From positions 148,750,705 through 148,814,704 of the forward strand of contig CM060964.1 of the NCBI GenBank assembly GCA_030765045.1: DNA of 64,000 nt, read 5' to 3'. Below are positions 39,338-49,806 of the stretch, piece after piece (within the stretch, counting starts at the first letter, position 1; each line of letters begins with the position of its first letter). Made by a program: the position numbers and the translations under genes. The DNA comes from Tenodera sinensis. Its lineage: Eukaryota > Arthropoda > Insecta > Mantodea > Mantidae. A model generated the notes under the pieces. It was not told the origin of the DNA. It searched no databases and saw only the letters and a list, made by a program, of their open reading frames with translations.

Positions 39338-40380
39338 ATAAAATAAAGATAAAGATAAAAATATGCATACTGGACCCCGGCACCTAATTTCTTAAACCGG
39401 GGTCAATACTCAGATCTTTATTATTTTATTACAAATATAAAACAAATATACACTTAAAAAAATTACAGATTAATAAAATAAAAGAAAAATAAAATAATTT
39501 GAAACACAAAATTTTAACGTCCTAAAACCACGCCTCTTCTAACTAAAATTAAAAGGAAAAACAACAACAAATTACCAAAATGAATTCAAAAACATTCCAT
39601 CTCATCCCTAATTATACCCATTCAAAACTTTTATAAATTTAATAAAAAATCTATAAAAATTTTGAAAACTCACATCTTTAAACACAAGCTCTTATAAATT
39701 ATAGAATATCTTATATGAACTGTATCTTTCAAAATCAAAATTTATAAAAAAACAAAAATTTTTAAATAAAACTATTACTGGTATCCAGTAATAAAATAAA
39801 TAACTGGTAACCAGTTACCACTAAATCTATAAATATAGCTCAAAAATACAAATTATCTTCAAACCTCTAAAATAAACAACAAATCCTTCTAATTTTTCAA
39901 TCTACTACAGCTTCAAAACATTTAAGTTTATTTAATAAAATAAAATACAGCATTAAATTTAACTCAAATATTAATATTTCAAGTTCAGAATTATATATTA
40001 AATATTACGAAACATTTTTAGTCTCTAAATTTAGAAAGTATTTGAAACCTATTAAACTCTACACTACAGCACAGATACACTCGTGCATAATTATATAAAA
40101 TGCAAGACTTAATAATCAAAATGACAATTAAACATAAACAAAATTACACATATTTAAAATAATACGCTAAAACGTCATAGAACATAAACAGTACAACATT
40201 TAAACATCTTCAAAACCTCATTTTCATAAAAATGTTAAAACATTTCTTCACTGTCGGTATTTATGTCTTATTGTTCATCTTGTGTGTCAGATAAATCACT
40301 ATCAATGTTATTTAGGTGTTGTTGATCGTCTTATTGGTAGGTCCTGATGTTGAATATTTATTTGCCTTGGCAGAGCTTAG
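39338..40380 (-). other. 3' UTR and terminal hairpin of the R1-like LINE
   Basis: About 1 kb of AT-rich sequence with no coding signal. At the very end, GACCCCGG (39373-39380) pairs with CCGGGGTC (39397-39404) across a 16-base loop, followed on the minus strand by a short TTTATC repeat. This resembles in layout, not sequence, the hairpin-plus-repeat ends of families 1 and 2. Confidence 0.65.
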
Positions 40381-41683
40381 GTCTCGATGGCAGATTTGCT
40401 GATGGTATTAGCCATTGTCTCTAGGTGGTGGAATAAATCCTTATCCCTTACGATATTGTAGATTTGGTGTCCTTGTAATAGTGTCCGATGTTCTTCTGTC
40501 AGGTGTGCATATTTTGGACATTCAAAGAAAGCATGCTCAGGAGTGTCTTGGATGTTGCATATATCACATATATCGGTTAATTGTTTATTAATCTTTAGCC
40601 AGTAGGTTCCAAACGGGCCGTGCCCGGTTAGAAAATGTATTGTACCTTTTGTATAATTAAAACTTTTATACTCCTTTTGTAATCTTTCTCCTAATGTTGC
40701 CGAAAATTGATTAAGTTCTCCTGCCTTCTATTAAATCCCACTGTTCTTGCCAGATTTGTAATAGTTTACTTTTGACGTCCCGTTTCTTGTGATAAAAACC
40801 ATCCATTATTTCAAAAACTTTTCTTTGATCTCCTTTTTTCATCCAAAAAACAGGCACCCCTGTATCGTAGGGTAAGGTCAATAGCCCAAATTCCCAAGAT
40901 AACTAGCAAAGCCATGGTCGGTGTTGTGTTCACTGCTCCTGTAAATCGGAGTAGGATCTTCCTCTGTGATCCTCTCTGCAAGGTCTTGACTGTAGTAAGC
41001 TTGGCTCTGTGCGCCCACGTTGATGCTGCATAGGTCACTGTGGCTCCAAATATGCTCGTATGGTAGGTGGTTATGATGTTCAAGGGAATTTTGAAATCAA
41101 ATTGTGCTAAACGTGAAAGCTTCAGCATTACTTTAACTGCTTTAACCCTCACATAATCAGTATGAGGTTTAAAATTTAGTCTTTCGTCCAAAAATATGCC
41201 CAGATATTTTACTTATGTTGAACGTTTAATATGGTTATTTACAAATTTAATAATGGGATCTCGCTTAAAGGAGCCTTTAAGTGTCATATATGCAGATTTC
41301 GCTGATGAAATTTTCATCTCGGCAACCTGGCACCAATCCGATAGCTCTGTTAACAAATTGTTGCCTTTTTCCTCCAACATATTCCTAGTATTTCCCTCTA
41401 CCAAAAACACTATATCATCTGCGTATGCCACTACCTTGAGACAGGTATTTATATGAGTAATTTGTTCTAATAGTGTTTCCAAAATTATGCCCCAAAAAGT
41501 GGGCCCGAGAATCGAACCCTGGGGGCATCCCTTAGTGATGTCTTTTGAAATGATTTGGTTCACACCAACAAGTTGTACTTAACTATTTCTACAGTAGTCT
41601 TCTAAAATGTTATACAAAGTTCTGGGATAATTTAAATTTCTAAGCCTATTGAAAAAATGAGGCCACCAAACGTTATCTGTTAT
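40381..41683 (-). pseudogene. R1-like LINE reverse transcriptase, C-terminal part
   Basis: On the minus strand 41563-41213 reads KGCPQGSILGPTFWGIILE (RT motif B) and VVAYADDIVFLVEG (motif C, YADD), then KSAYMTLKG. An in-frame TAA near 41212 precedes KYLGIFLDERLNFKPHTDYV. The frame then stays open to 40811, with TYAASTWAHRAKL in between. After a further shift, DICDICNIQDTPEHAFFECP gives a C-x2-C-x8-H-x4-C knuckle near 40500-40590. GCPQGSILGP and YADD with a C-terminal CCHC fit the R1 clade. Two or more lesions make it dead. Confidence 0.82.
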
Positions 41684-41695
41684 CTGTGTTAACTA
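41684..41695 (+). repeat. Target-site duplication at the 5' end of the R1-like element
   Basis: CTGTGTTAACTA, identical to 39326-39337. Confidence 0.88.
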
Positions 41696-41859
41696 TTGAG
41701 GTGCCCATCCGGCGACTTCCCGCGATTATCCACGTTACCTGGACGATAAGGCTAATCAAGAGCCGCGGGTCAAAGAGCGCTTATCGTTCTCAGGCCCGCA
41801 AACGCCATCTTGCTCGCCAGCCGTCGACACTAAAATTTGGTACTTTTAGTTTAGTAGTG

Positions 41860-41872
41860 TCAACCCCAGTAC
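41860..41872 (+). repeat. Left target-site duplication of J1
   Basis: TCAACCCCAGTAC, repeated at 47594-47606. Confidence 0.92.
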
Positions 41873-42329
41873 TCCCCCAGGGGGACCTACTACGGTAGGT
41901 CCGGGTTTGGCGCACCCGGGGCCCCGAGCCAACTGACTCCCTCGATGTGGGCTCCTCTCCGTGGTGAGGGAGTCAGTCAAATCGCCCACCCCCGTGTAGG
42001 CCGTGCGTGGAGACCCGTGTCGGTGGAAATGATTATCCTGGTGGTTGAGGGGTGCGTATCTGAGCTCGGGACAGTTTTTTCTGAATCTGGGGAGGGTGCG
42101 CATTTCCGATACACTGCTTTGGTTTCTGCTTCACCTAAACGGGAGGCTAGGGACTAACCCACCCCTAGTCAATCGGCCAGGACTAGGTATTGCACCGAAC
42201 TCCAGGGTGAGTGGGACGGCGAGCCCGCTATATCCCCTGTGTAGCCCTGTCATCCCAGTGGGATGACCCCTTGTTGGGCTCCGTGGTGGGTGGGGAGCAC
42301 TGGGGGATGAAATTTATAGCCTTTTTTCT
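41873..42329 (+). promoter_or_regulatory. 5' leader of J1 with strong hairpins
   Basis: Opens with the GGACCTAC/GTAGGTCC and CCGGG/CCCGG hairpins shared with family 1. A perfect 12-bp stem follows: ACTGACTCCCTC (41932-41943) with GAGGGAGTCAGT (41966-41977). The leader is about half the length of the family 1 leader and the part after the first 60 bases is largely unrelated to it. Confidence 0.7.
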
Positions 42330-43625
42330 ATGGCACACCAAAACATTAAAAGAAAACGACAGGTTAACGATGAAAAAGAGGTATGCGTAGCGTCCACAGC
42401 TCGTTACCTAGTAATCAATAGGACGGAAGAGGGACAGTCCTTTTTGAAGGTGAACCCGTTTGTGATCCAATTAGGTCTAGATAAAATAGCCGGTCCAGTC
42501 AAGTCATGTACCCGTATTCGATCAGGATCACTACTTGTCGAAACTTACACGTCCACCCAGTTCGACAAGTTGCTGAAGGCAAAACTACTCCACGGATACC
42601 CGATCCGTGTCGAGAAGCACCGGAGCCTTAACTCTTCCAAGGGCGTCATTACCACCCACTTGTTGGACGGTATGCCGGAGGAAGAGATTCAGGGTTACCT
42701 GGCTGATCAGGGAGTAACCTCTGTTTCTCGAGTCCGAACAAAGCGTGACGGAGCGCTAGTAGATACCCGTACGCTTTTTCTTACCTTTGACCGACTCGAT
42801 CTCCCTCCGAAGATAAAGGCTGGCTATGAGGTCATTAACGTTCGGCCGTATATCCCCCGCCCTATGCGGTGTTTTCAATGCCAACGATATGGTCATACTC
42901 AGACCTCTTGTAAAACCTCTGTTCCTGTTTGTGTCACCTGTGGCAAAGATGCCCACGAAGGAGCGTGTCCATCTGCTCCTAGCTGTGTTAACTGTAGAGG
43001 TGCCCATCCGGCGACTTCCCGCGATTGTCCACGTTACCTGGACGAGAAGGCTATTCAAGAGCTGCGGGTCAAAGACCGCTTATCGTTCTCTGAGGCCCGC
43101 AAACGCCACCTTGCTCGGCAGCCGTCGATACTCAAATTTGGTACTTTTAGTTCAGTAGTGTCCACCCCAGTACCAAAGCGGGATGTAGGTACTCAAAACT
43201 TCCCTATAGCCAGCACCACCAACACACCTCGTGCACCATCCACAGCTACAGCCTCAACCAGTACCAGCTCCAAGACTATCCCTACTAGCCCTCAAACCCG
43301 TAAGTTCCGAATTGAACCTAAACGCAGTGACTTTCTCAAAGACCCAACGACCTCTGCCAGTGGGAAGTGTGCTCTTCCTGCCACTTCCCCCTCTCCTCCC
43401 CGGCGCTCATGCTCTCAGGACACCAGAGGGCGTAGTCGGGTGCCACGGGTCTCAACAACTCCCGTTACCGTAGGCAACCGGTACACAGTCCTATCTTCTG
43501 CTACTGGTGACACAGAGCCTCTTCCGTCCGAAGAGCCCATGGAGCAAGAACCACCTGCTCCAAAGAGCCCTAGCCCCACGCGCTGCCAGAAGGGCAAATT
43601 AAAGCGCCAACCGTCGGTCAAGTGA
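42330..43625 (+). CDS. J1 ORF1, gag-like zinc-knuckle protein (431 aa)
   Basis: Starts MAHQNIKRKRQVNDEKEV. The conserved N-terminal block reads KVNPFVIQLGLDKIAGPVKS, LLHGYPIRVEKHRSLNSSKG and RPYIPRPMRCFQCQRYGH. Three CCHC knuckles from about residue 180: CFQCQRYGHTQTSC, CVTCGKDAHEGAC and CVNCRGAHPATSRDC. The C-terminal half is Ser/Thr/Pro-rich without the long RS run of family 1, and ends with basic KGKLKRQPSVK. It is the family 2 counterpart of family 1 ORF1, presumably an RNA-binding packaging protein. The ORF2 start is 33 nt downstream, a longer gap than in family 1. Confidence 0.92.
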   Translation: MAHQNIKRKRQVNDEKEVCVASTARYLVINRTEEGQSFLKVNPFVIQLGLDKIAGPVKSCTRIRSGSLLVETYTSTQFDKLLKAKLLHGYPIRVEKHRSLNSSKGVITTHLLDGMPEEEIQGYLADQGVTSVSRVRTKRDGALVDTRTLFLTFDRLDLPPKIKAGYEVINVRPYIPRPMRCFQCQRYGHTQTSCKTSVPVCVTCGKDAHEGACPSAPSCVNCRGAHPATSRDCPRYLDEKAIQELRVKDRLSFSEARKRHLARQPSILKFGTFSSVVSTPVPKRDVGTQNFPIASTTNTPRAPSTATASTSTSSKTIPTSPQTRKFRIEPKRSDFLKDPTTSASGKCALPATSPSPPRRSCSQDTRGRSRVPRVSTTPVTVGNRYTVLSSATGDTEPLPSEEPMEQEPPAPKSPSPTRCQKGKLKRQPSVK

Positions 43626-43658
43626 CCCTAGACGACAGCTTATCCCATTTGTCCTAGG

Positions 43659-46600
43659 ATGTCCATTATTCAATGGAATATACGTGGCATACGTGCGCGT
43701 AGAGCTGACTTAACATCAATTTGTAATTCGCTGTCCCCTACTATTCTGTGCCTGCAGGAGACCAAGCTTCGCCAGCAAGACTCTTTCACGTTTTCTGGGT
43801 TTATTCCGGTGCGTTATGACCTCCCACCGGAAGCCGGTACTCCTGCACATGGAGGTGTCATGCTCCTCGTTCGCAACGACGTTTTTTACCAGCCAGTCAT
43901 GCTCACCACTCCATTGCAAGCTGTTGCTGTTACTCTGAGATTACCAGGCTTTTCTTTTACTCTCTGTTCCCTTTATCTACCGCCTAATTCCCCCTTCGCT
44001 ATAGGGGACCTGTCCCATCTAGTGTCCCAGCTCCCAACACCCTATCTTCTGTTGGGAGACTTTAATGCCCACCACCCTCTTTGGGGTTCACCTCGGGCGT
44101 GCGCAAGGGGGACCGTCCTAGTCGATTTTTTCACACAGAAATCTCTGTCTCTTCTAAACACTGGTGAACCTACTTTCCTTTCTGATTCTACTGGCACTCT
44201 CTCCCACCTGGACCTCTCAATTTGCTCAGCTCAGCTTGCACATCGTTTTGAGTGGATCGTCGTCTCTGACACCTTCTCCAGCGACCATTTTCCATGTAGT
44301 ATCAGCTTCCTGTCGCACCACGTATCTTCGCCACGTGTACCCTCCTGGCGACTGAACAGAGCGAACTGGCCCCTTTATACTCGTTTGGCTGTTTTTGACG
44401 ATCGCTTCTTCGCAGACATTGACCAGATGGTGGCCCACCTCACATCCGTCGTTGTTACCGCGGCCGAGCGTGCCATACCTCGGTCGTCTGGGCACCCGAG
44501 ACGTTTGCCGGTCCCTTGGTGGACCGACGAATGCCGAGCGGCCGTCCGTGCGCGACGGGCGGCTTTGAGGGTGTTTCGGCGCCACCCTACACTTGAGAAT
44601 CTGGTCGCTTTTAAGCGATCTCGCGCCAGAGCGCGTCGCATCATCCAGGCGAGTAAGAGGACATCCTGGCTCCGTTTTGTTGAGTCATTTAATCCATCCA
44701 CGCCCTCGTCTGTCGTTTGGGATAAGCTTCGCCGTGTGGCCGGCAAAGCTTTGTCGGTTACCGTACCTGGCCTACGGATCCAGAACACCACCATTGTTTG
44801 CCCTAGAGCTGTCGCTGACACTCTGGGCAACGCCTTTGCTGATGTGTCAGGCTCTTCACACTACCACCCGGATTTTCTACCCATCAAAAATAGCGTGGAA
44901 TCTCATAACCTTTGCTTTAACTCTACCAACCGGGAGAGTTACAACGCCTTTTTCACCATGCCGGAGTTGGAGCGGGCCTTGGGCTCCTCCAAACCCTCCG
45001 CTCCTGGGCCGGATGGTGTCCATCTTTTAATGTTGCAGCACCTGTCATCAGCTGGCAAACTCTTCCTCTTAGATGTGTATAACCGTATCTGGCGTACAGC
45101 AGCATTTCCATGTGCTTGGCGCGAAGCCACCATCGTCCCGATTTTAAAACCTGGGAAGGATCGCCATCTACCTTCCAGCTATCGTCCGATCTTCCTCACC
45201 AGTGTGATCTGCAAGGTGATGGAGCGCATGATCAACGGACGATTGACGTGGTGGCTTGAATCCCAACATTTGCTGTCCAAAGTTCAGGGCGGTTTTCGTC
45301 GCTTCCGTTCAACGGTCGACCATTTAGTCTCACTATCCACGCACATCATGGACGGTTTTCCGAGGAAGAGCCAAACGGTTGCTGTATTTTTCGATCTAGA
45401 GAAGGCCTATGACACGTGCTGGAGGTATGGCATTCTTCGCACCCTCCATAGATGGGGCATTCGTGGCCGACTGCCCCTTTTTATTCGGGAGTTCATTCGG
45501 GATAGAGTCTTTCGCGTACGGGTGTGTTCAGTTTTATCTCGTGTTTTTAATCAAGAGAACGGAGTACCGCAGGGCTCGGTACTCAGCGTCACACTATTTG
45601 CTATTGCCATCAATCCCATTGTGGAGTGCGTTCCTGCTGGTGTGTCATCTTCCTTGTTTGTGGATGACTTCGCCATTTACTCTAATTCTCGGCGGACTCA
45701 TCTTCTTGAGTGGCGCCTCCAACTCTGTCTTGATCGCCTCTTTATTTGGAGCGTGGAAAACGGCTTTAGGTTCTCCGCCGAGAAGACCGTCTGCGTGAAC
45801 TTCTGGCGCCGGAAGGTCTTTCGCCCGCCTTCTCTTCACCTCGGTCCAGATGTTCTCCCTTTTGCAGACGGGGCGAAATTTTTGGGATTGGTGTTTGACA
45901 GGAAGCTTAGCTGGTCCTCTCATATATCATATCTGAAGGCCAGATGTGACCGTTCTCTTAGTGTTTTACGTGTTTTAAGTGGCACATCATGGGGAGCTGA
46001 TCGGACTGTTCTTTTAAGATTATATCGTTCTTTGGTCGGATCTAAACTTGATTACGGTTGTATTGTGTATTCATCAGCTCGGCCGTCCGTTTTAAAACGT
46101 CTTGATCCCATTCACCACCGTGGTATACGATTGAGTATTGGCACCTTTCCTACAAGCCCGGTTCTCAGCCTATGTGCGGAAGCTGCTGAACCCCCGCTTT
46201 CTTATCGGCGGGATGTTCTTCTCTGCAACTACGCTTGCAGACTTTCTAGTCTGCCAGAACACCCGTCTTTTAGTTCGTTTTTTAATGATACTTTGGACCG
46301 CCAATACTCATCGAGCTCCCTGGCCCTGCTCCCTCCTGGCGTTCGATTTCGTTTATTGCTTCGGCTGTTGGACGTAGATTTACCGGCGACATATCCCAAG
46401 GGAGAAACCCGATTTCCCCCGTGGCTTCGTCCGGTGACGCACATTGACCTAGGTTTGCTGTCCATGCCGAAGTCGTCGACGCCAGATTCAGTTCTTCGTT
46501 CGGCCTTTTTACATGTGCAGGCGCAGTTAGGACCCGGTGCTTTTATTTACACTGATGGCTCCAAGGACGATCGGGGAGTAGGATGTGCTTTTATTCATGG

Positions 46601-47347
46601 CCGCAAGAGTTTTAGATTTCGTCTTTTACCGCAGTGCTCGATTTTTACGGCAGAGCTTTTTAGTATTTACCAAGCTCTTTTATATGTTCATCGGCAGGCC
46701 TTCCGGCGCTGCATTATTTGTTCTGATTCTTTAAGTGCTCTAGAAAGCCTACGGACGCTGTACAGTTACCATCCCTTGGTGCAGCGTGTCCAGGACTACC
46801 TTCATGTCCTCGCCAGTGCTGGCACTGGCGTCTCCTTTGTGTGGGTACCTGGACACGTAGGCTTGCAGGGAAATGAGGCTGCCGATTCTGCGGCAAAGGC
46901 AGCAGTTTTAGCACCCAGGATTTTTAGCTCTTCCGTTCCCTCTGACGATTTTGGCGCCTTTTTACGTCAGGCCCTCCTCTCACGTGGAGTGGTACCTGGC
47001 ATGATGTTCAGGGGAATAAACTTCGGGAGATGAAATCGCTCCCTGTTACCTGGAGGACTTCCTCGCGTGCCTCCCGCCGCGAGGAAGTGATTTTAGCTAG
47101 ATTGCGTATCGGGCACTGCCGTTTTAGCCATGGTCACCTTTTATCCTGTGACGCTGCACCACTCTGTGCTCATTGTCATGAGCCTCTGACGGTGCGGCAT
47201 GTTTTAATTCAGTGTCAGCACTCAAGCCAGCTCCGTGACTCACTGGGCCTGCCAGCCACCCTGGCTGAGGTGCTGGCAGACAATACAGGTGCTGTGGAGC
47301 GTGTGTTACGTTTTATGCGTTTCAGCGGAATGTGCTCTCGTGTATGA
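43659..47347 (+). pseudogene. J1 ORF2: endonuclease, RT, RNase H with a single 1-nt deletion
   Basis: Endonuclease: QWNIRGIRARRADL, CLQETKLRQQD, LGDFNAHHPLWGS and SSDHFPCS. RT: SAPGPDGVHLLML, SYRPIFLTSVICKVMERMIN, GFRRFRSTVDHL, VFFDLEKAYDTCWR, NGVPQGSVLSVTLF and SSLFVDDFAIYS. RNase H: IYTDGSKDD, IFTAELFSIYQ, CSDSLSALESL and PGHVGLQGNEAADSAAK. The first frame is open to 47033 but lost one base near 46984 (CACGTGG, J0 has CACGGTGG). The correct frame then continues through CAHCHEPLTVRHVLIQC to 47347. With that base the protein would be about 1229 residues. Otherwise intact. Confidence 0.9.
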
Positions 47348-47593
47348 CTGATACGGATCATTTGTGTTTTTATATTTGGGTGATGATGCGAGATTTTATC
47401 AATTAATGTGATCCTGCGCTTCCGTTTTCGCTAAATGTGCAGTTGCTGACACTATTGGTGACGGTTTTAATGTTTTTATTGTTTTTAGTTGTAGACGTGA
47501 TTGTCTAGTTTTTACTTTTTAATGCTTTTAGTGTTGTTTGGGCGCTAATGACCATAGCAGTTGAGCGCCCTAAAGCCATATTCATTCATTCAT
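47348..47593 (+). other. J1 3' UTR, terminal hairpin and ATTC tail
   Basis: Short T-rich 3' UTR, then GGGCGCT (47540-47546) with AGCGCCC (47564-47570) around AATGACCATAGCAGTTG. It ends with a run of ATTC units. The loop keeps the TAATGACC motif of family 1. Confidence 0.82.
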
Positions 47594-47606
47594 TCAACCC
47601 CAGTAC
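47594..47606 (+). repeat. Right target-site duplication of J1
   Basis: TCAACCCCAGTAC, identical to 41860-41872. Confidence 0.92.
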
Positions 47607-48037
47607 CAAAGGAGGATGTAGGTACTCGAACCTCCCCTATAGTCAGCACCACCAACACACGTACTCGCACACCATCCACAGCAACAACCTCGACCAGTAC
47701 CAGCTCCAAGACTATCCCTACTAGCCCTCAAACCCGCAAGTTCCGAATTGAACCTAAACGGAGTGATTTTCTCAAAGGCCCAACGACCTCTGCCGGTGGG
47801 AAGTGTGCTCTCCCTGCCACTTCCCCATCTACTCCCCGGCGCTCATGCTCTCAGGACACCAGAGGGCGTAGTCGGTTGCCATGGGTCTCTCCAACTGCCG
47901 TTACCGTGGTTAACCGGTACACAGTCCTGTCTTCTGCTACCGGTGACACAGATCCTCTTCCGTCCGAAGGGCCCGTGGAGCAAGAACCATCTGCTGCAAA
48001 GAGCCTTAGCCCCAAGTGCTACCAGAAAGGCAAATAA
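47607..48037 (+). pseudogene. J0 ORF1, C-terminal part
   Basis: Continues after J1: RTSPIVSTTNTRTRTPSTAT, TSPQTRKFRIEPKRSDFLKG and SCSQDTRGRSRLP. It ends at TAA 48035-48037, a little before the J1 stop (GGCAAATAAAAG against GGCAAATTAAAG). Close to J1 in sequence but part of the broken J0. Confidence 0.82.
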
Positions 48038-48094
48038 AAGCGCCAACCGTCCGTCAAGTGACTCTAGACAACAACATATTCCATTTGCCCCAGG

Positions 48095-48829
48095 ATGTCT
48101 ATTATTCAGTGGAATACACATGGCATACGTGCGCGTAGAGCTGACTTAACATTACTTTGTAATTCGCTGTCCCCTACTATTCTGTGCTTGCAGGAGACCA
48201 AGCTTCGCCAGCAGGACTCTTTCACGTTTTCTGGCTTTATTTCGGTTAGTTATGACCTCCCAACGGAACCCAGTACTCCTGCACATGGACGTGTCATGCT
48301 CCTCGTTCGCAACGACGCTTTTTATCAGTCAGTCATTCCCACCACTCCATTGCAAGCTGTTGCTGTTACTCTGAGATTACCTGGCTTTTCTTTTACTCTC
48401 TGTTCCCTTTAGCTACCGCCTTCCCCTTTCGCCATAGGGGACCTGTCCCATTTAGTGTCCCAGCTCCCAACACCCTATCTTATGTTGGGAGATTTTAATG
48501 CCCAGCACCCGCTTTGGGTTTCATCTCGAGCGTGCGCAAGGGGGACTGTCCTAGCAGATTTTTTTCACACAGAACTCTCTGTCTCTTCTAAACACTGCTG
48601 AACCTACTTTCCTTTCTAACTCTACTGGCACTCTCTCCCACCTGGACCCCTCAATTTGCTCAGCTCAGCTTGCACATCGTTTTGAGTGGAACATCGTCTC
48701 TGGCACCTCCAGTGATCATTTTCCGTGTAGTATCAGCCTCCTGTCGCATTACGTACCTTCGCCACGTGTACCCTCCTGGCGTCTCAACAGAGCGAACTGG
48801 ACTCTTTATACTCGCTTGGCTGTTTTTAA
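48095..48829 (+). pseudogene. J0 ORF2, endonuclease part
   Basis: Starts MSIIQWNTHGIRARRADL and keeps CLQETKLRQQDSFTF, then hits TAG at 48410 (CCCTTTAGCTACC). Indels follow through the LGDFNAQHPLW region. A G-to-A change made the TTAA at 48826-48829 (J1 has TTTTTGACG), and there the piggyBac element inserted. Confidence 0.85.
48826..48829 (+). repeat. Left TTAA target duplication of the piggyBac element
   Basis: TTAA repeated at 49803-49806, as expected for piggyBac transposition. Confidence 0.9.
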
Positions 48830-49802
48830 CCCTCCGTCGGGCGCAATATATCTGAGAGATACCTCTCCCGCTTTTTTAAACAATATGACACAACTGTTTA
48901 TGTGAAATTAATGCAAGTCATTGTAGCTTCCTAAACCACACTGTAGCACTTCCTGGTTCATTATTGGCCAGCTGCTTGTTGTTTCGTTCGATTATCAAGC
49001 AAAAGTATCTGTGAGATACATTGCCCCCGCTCGCGTACCGCATTGTTTCTGTGGTCTTTTTTTCTGCTGGTCACGTTTTTACGTCCCATAATGTCTAAGA
49101 AGCAAGAAGTGTTCAATCTGTGTAAACCTAACGACCTACAGAAAGCCCTGGAAATACTCTGGGATGCAAATGAACATAATAATGAAGATTTTGTTGATTA
49201 TGAAAGTGCCACAGATTGCGAAGCTGCGACAGAAGTCCGTCGGGAAGATTCTTCAGGTCCTTCTGCTGAAAATAAGCGCAAAGTTTGCAAGACTTCCCTT
49301 GTAGACTAAAAAAGAAGCGACTTTCAAGATATTGCTGCAAGAAATGTGAAATGTACTATTGTTTAGAGCATGCCGGACAGGTTTTCAAGAAGTGTGCTGA
49401 GAATTTGCAGTGAAAACTCTCAAGTATATTACAGACACACGCACATACAATTTAGTTCAAATAACTGATTAATTGTAATAATGTTTATAATTTCATAAAA
49501 ACTGATGATGTTTATTGTTAACTTTATGTTCAAATATAAGAATAATTACCCTTTCACATTTTGTACATTCGCAGTATTAGTTTATTTTCTGCAACTTACA
49601 TAACTCATGTTTTTGAAATGTAGTATGATGTTTTGTAATACTTTGAAAATAAAATTTGGTATACATAATTAAAACACAATAAAATACAAATATTTCACAT
49701 TTAGGAGGAATTTCAACTAGCACAGAGGCAGATATGTACGTGGTATCTCTCAGATATATTGCGCTCGAACACGTAACAATAGCTATTGCGCCTGACGGAG
49801 GG
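48830..49802 (+). mobile_element. piggyBac-family deletion derivative (973 bp)
   Basis: Flanked by TTAA on both sides and bounded by inverted repeats CCCTCCGTCGGGCGC (left) and, reversed, CCCTCCGTCAGGCGC (right). A second inverted motif, GCGCAATATATCTGAGAG, is adjacent to the left end but set in by about 30 bp at the right end. That is the asymmetric layout known for piggyBac. The interior retains the two ends of a transposase gene. AT-rich compared with the LINE it sits in. Confidence 0.92.
49091..49413 (+). pseudogene. piggyBac transposase remnant, N-terminus joined to cysteine-rich C-terminus
   Basis: From 49091 MSKKQEVFNLCKPNDL runs about 72 residues, acidic like piggyBac N-termini, to TAG/TAA near 49307. 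In another frame at 49309-49413, KKRLSRYCCKKCEMYYCLEH and AGQVFKKC form a small Cys/His-rich module ending TGA, like the piggyBac C-terminal domain that binds the transposon ends. The whole catalytic DDE/D core is missing. The element could only move if transposase came from elsewhere. Confidence 0.82.
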
Positions 49803-49806
49803 TTAA
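49803..49806 (+). repeat. Right TTAA target duplication of the piggyBac element
   Basis: TTAA; J0 ORF2 continues with CGATTACTTCTTCGCAGATG. Confidence 0.9.

Larger units (their letters stand above)
39338..41683 (-). mobile_element. 5'-truncated R1-like LINE, minus strand
   Basis: Bounded by the exact 12-bp duplication CTGTGTTAACTA. Reading minus, it enters within RT near 41683 and runs through the RT C-terminal part, a CCHC knuckle and a very AT-rich 3' UTR. It ends in a hairpin and TTTATC-type repeats at 39340-39358. It is AT-rich unlike the surrounding LINEs, so it is a different family. Confidence 0.85.
41684..41872 (+). pseudogene. J0 ORF1, third part
   Basis: Continues knuckle 3 (CVN then GAHPATSRDYPRYL-type reading, GATTATCC where J1 has GATTGTCC) and the following block to TTTAGTAGTGTCAACCCCAGTAC, where J1 is inserted. 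It resumes at 47607. Confidence 0.78.
41873..47593 (+). mobile_element. Full-length family 2 LINE copy J1
   Basis: Complete element inserted in the ORF1 of the older J0 copy of its own family, with an exact 13-bp duplication. Leader, open ORF1, ORF2 with one base lost, 3' UTR with hairpin, ATTC tail. It starts at TCCCCCAGGGGGACC, exactly like copy A of family 1, and carries no HDV-like module. Confidence 0.93.

Noticed and set aside
39338..40380. Separate AT-rich element between J0 ORF1 and the R1-like RT
   Set aside because: The target duplication encloses both, and the hairpin plus repeat end fits the 3' UTR of the R1-like LINE.
42756..43058. Antisense protein within J1 ORF1
   Set aside because: Shadow of the conserved ORF1 frame with no independent motif.
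37617..47593. LTR retrotransposon, from the repeated GC-rich blocks at 37617 and 41873
   Set aside because: The two blocks are 5' ends of two LINE copies; no protease or integrase domain is present.
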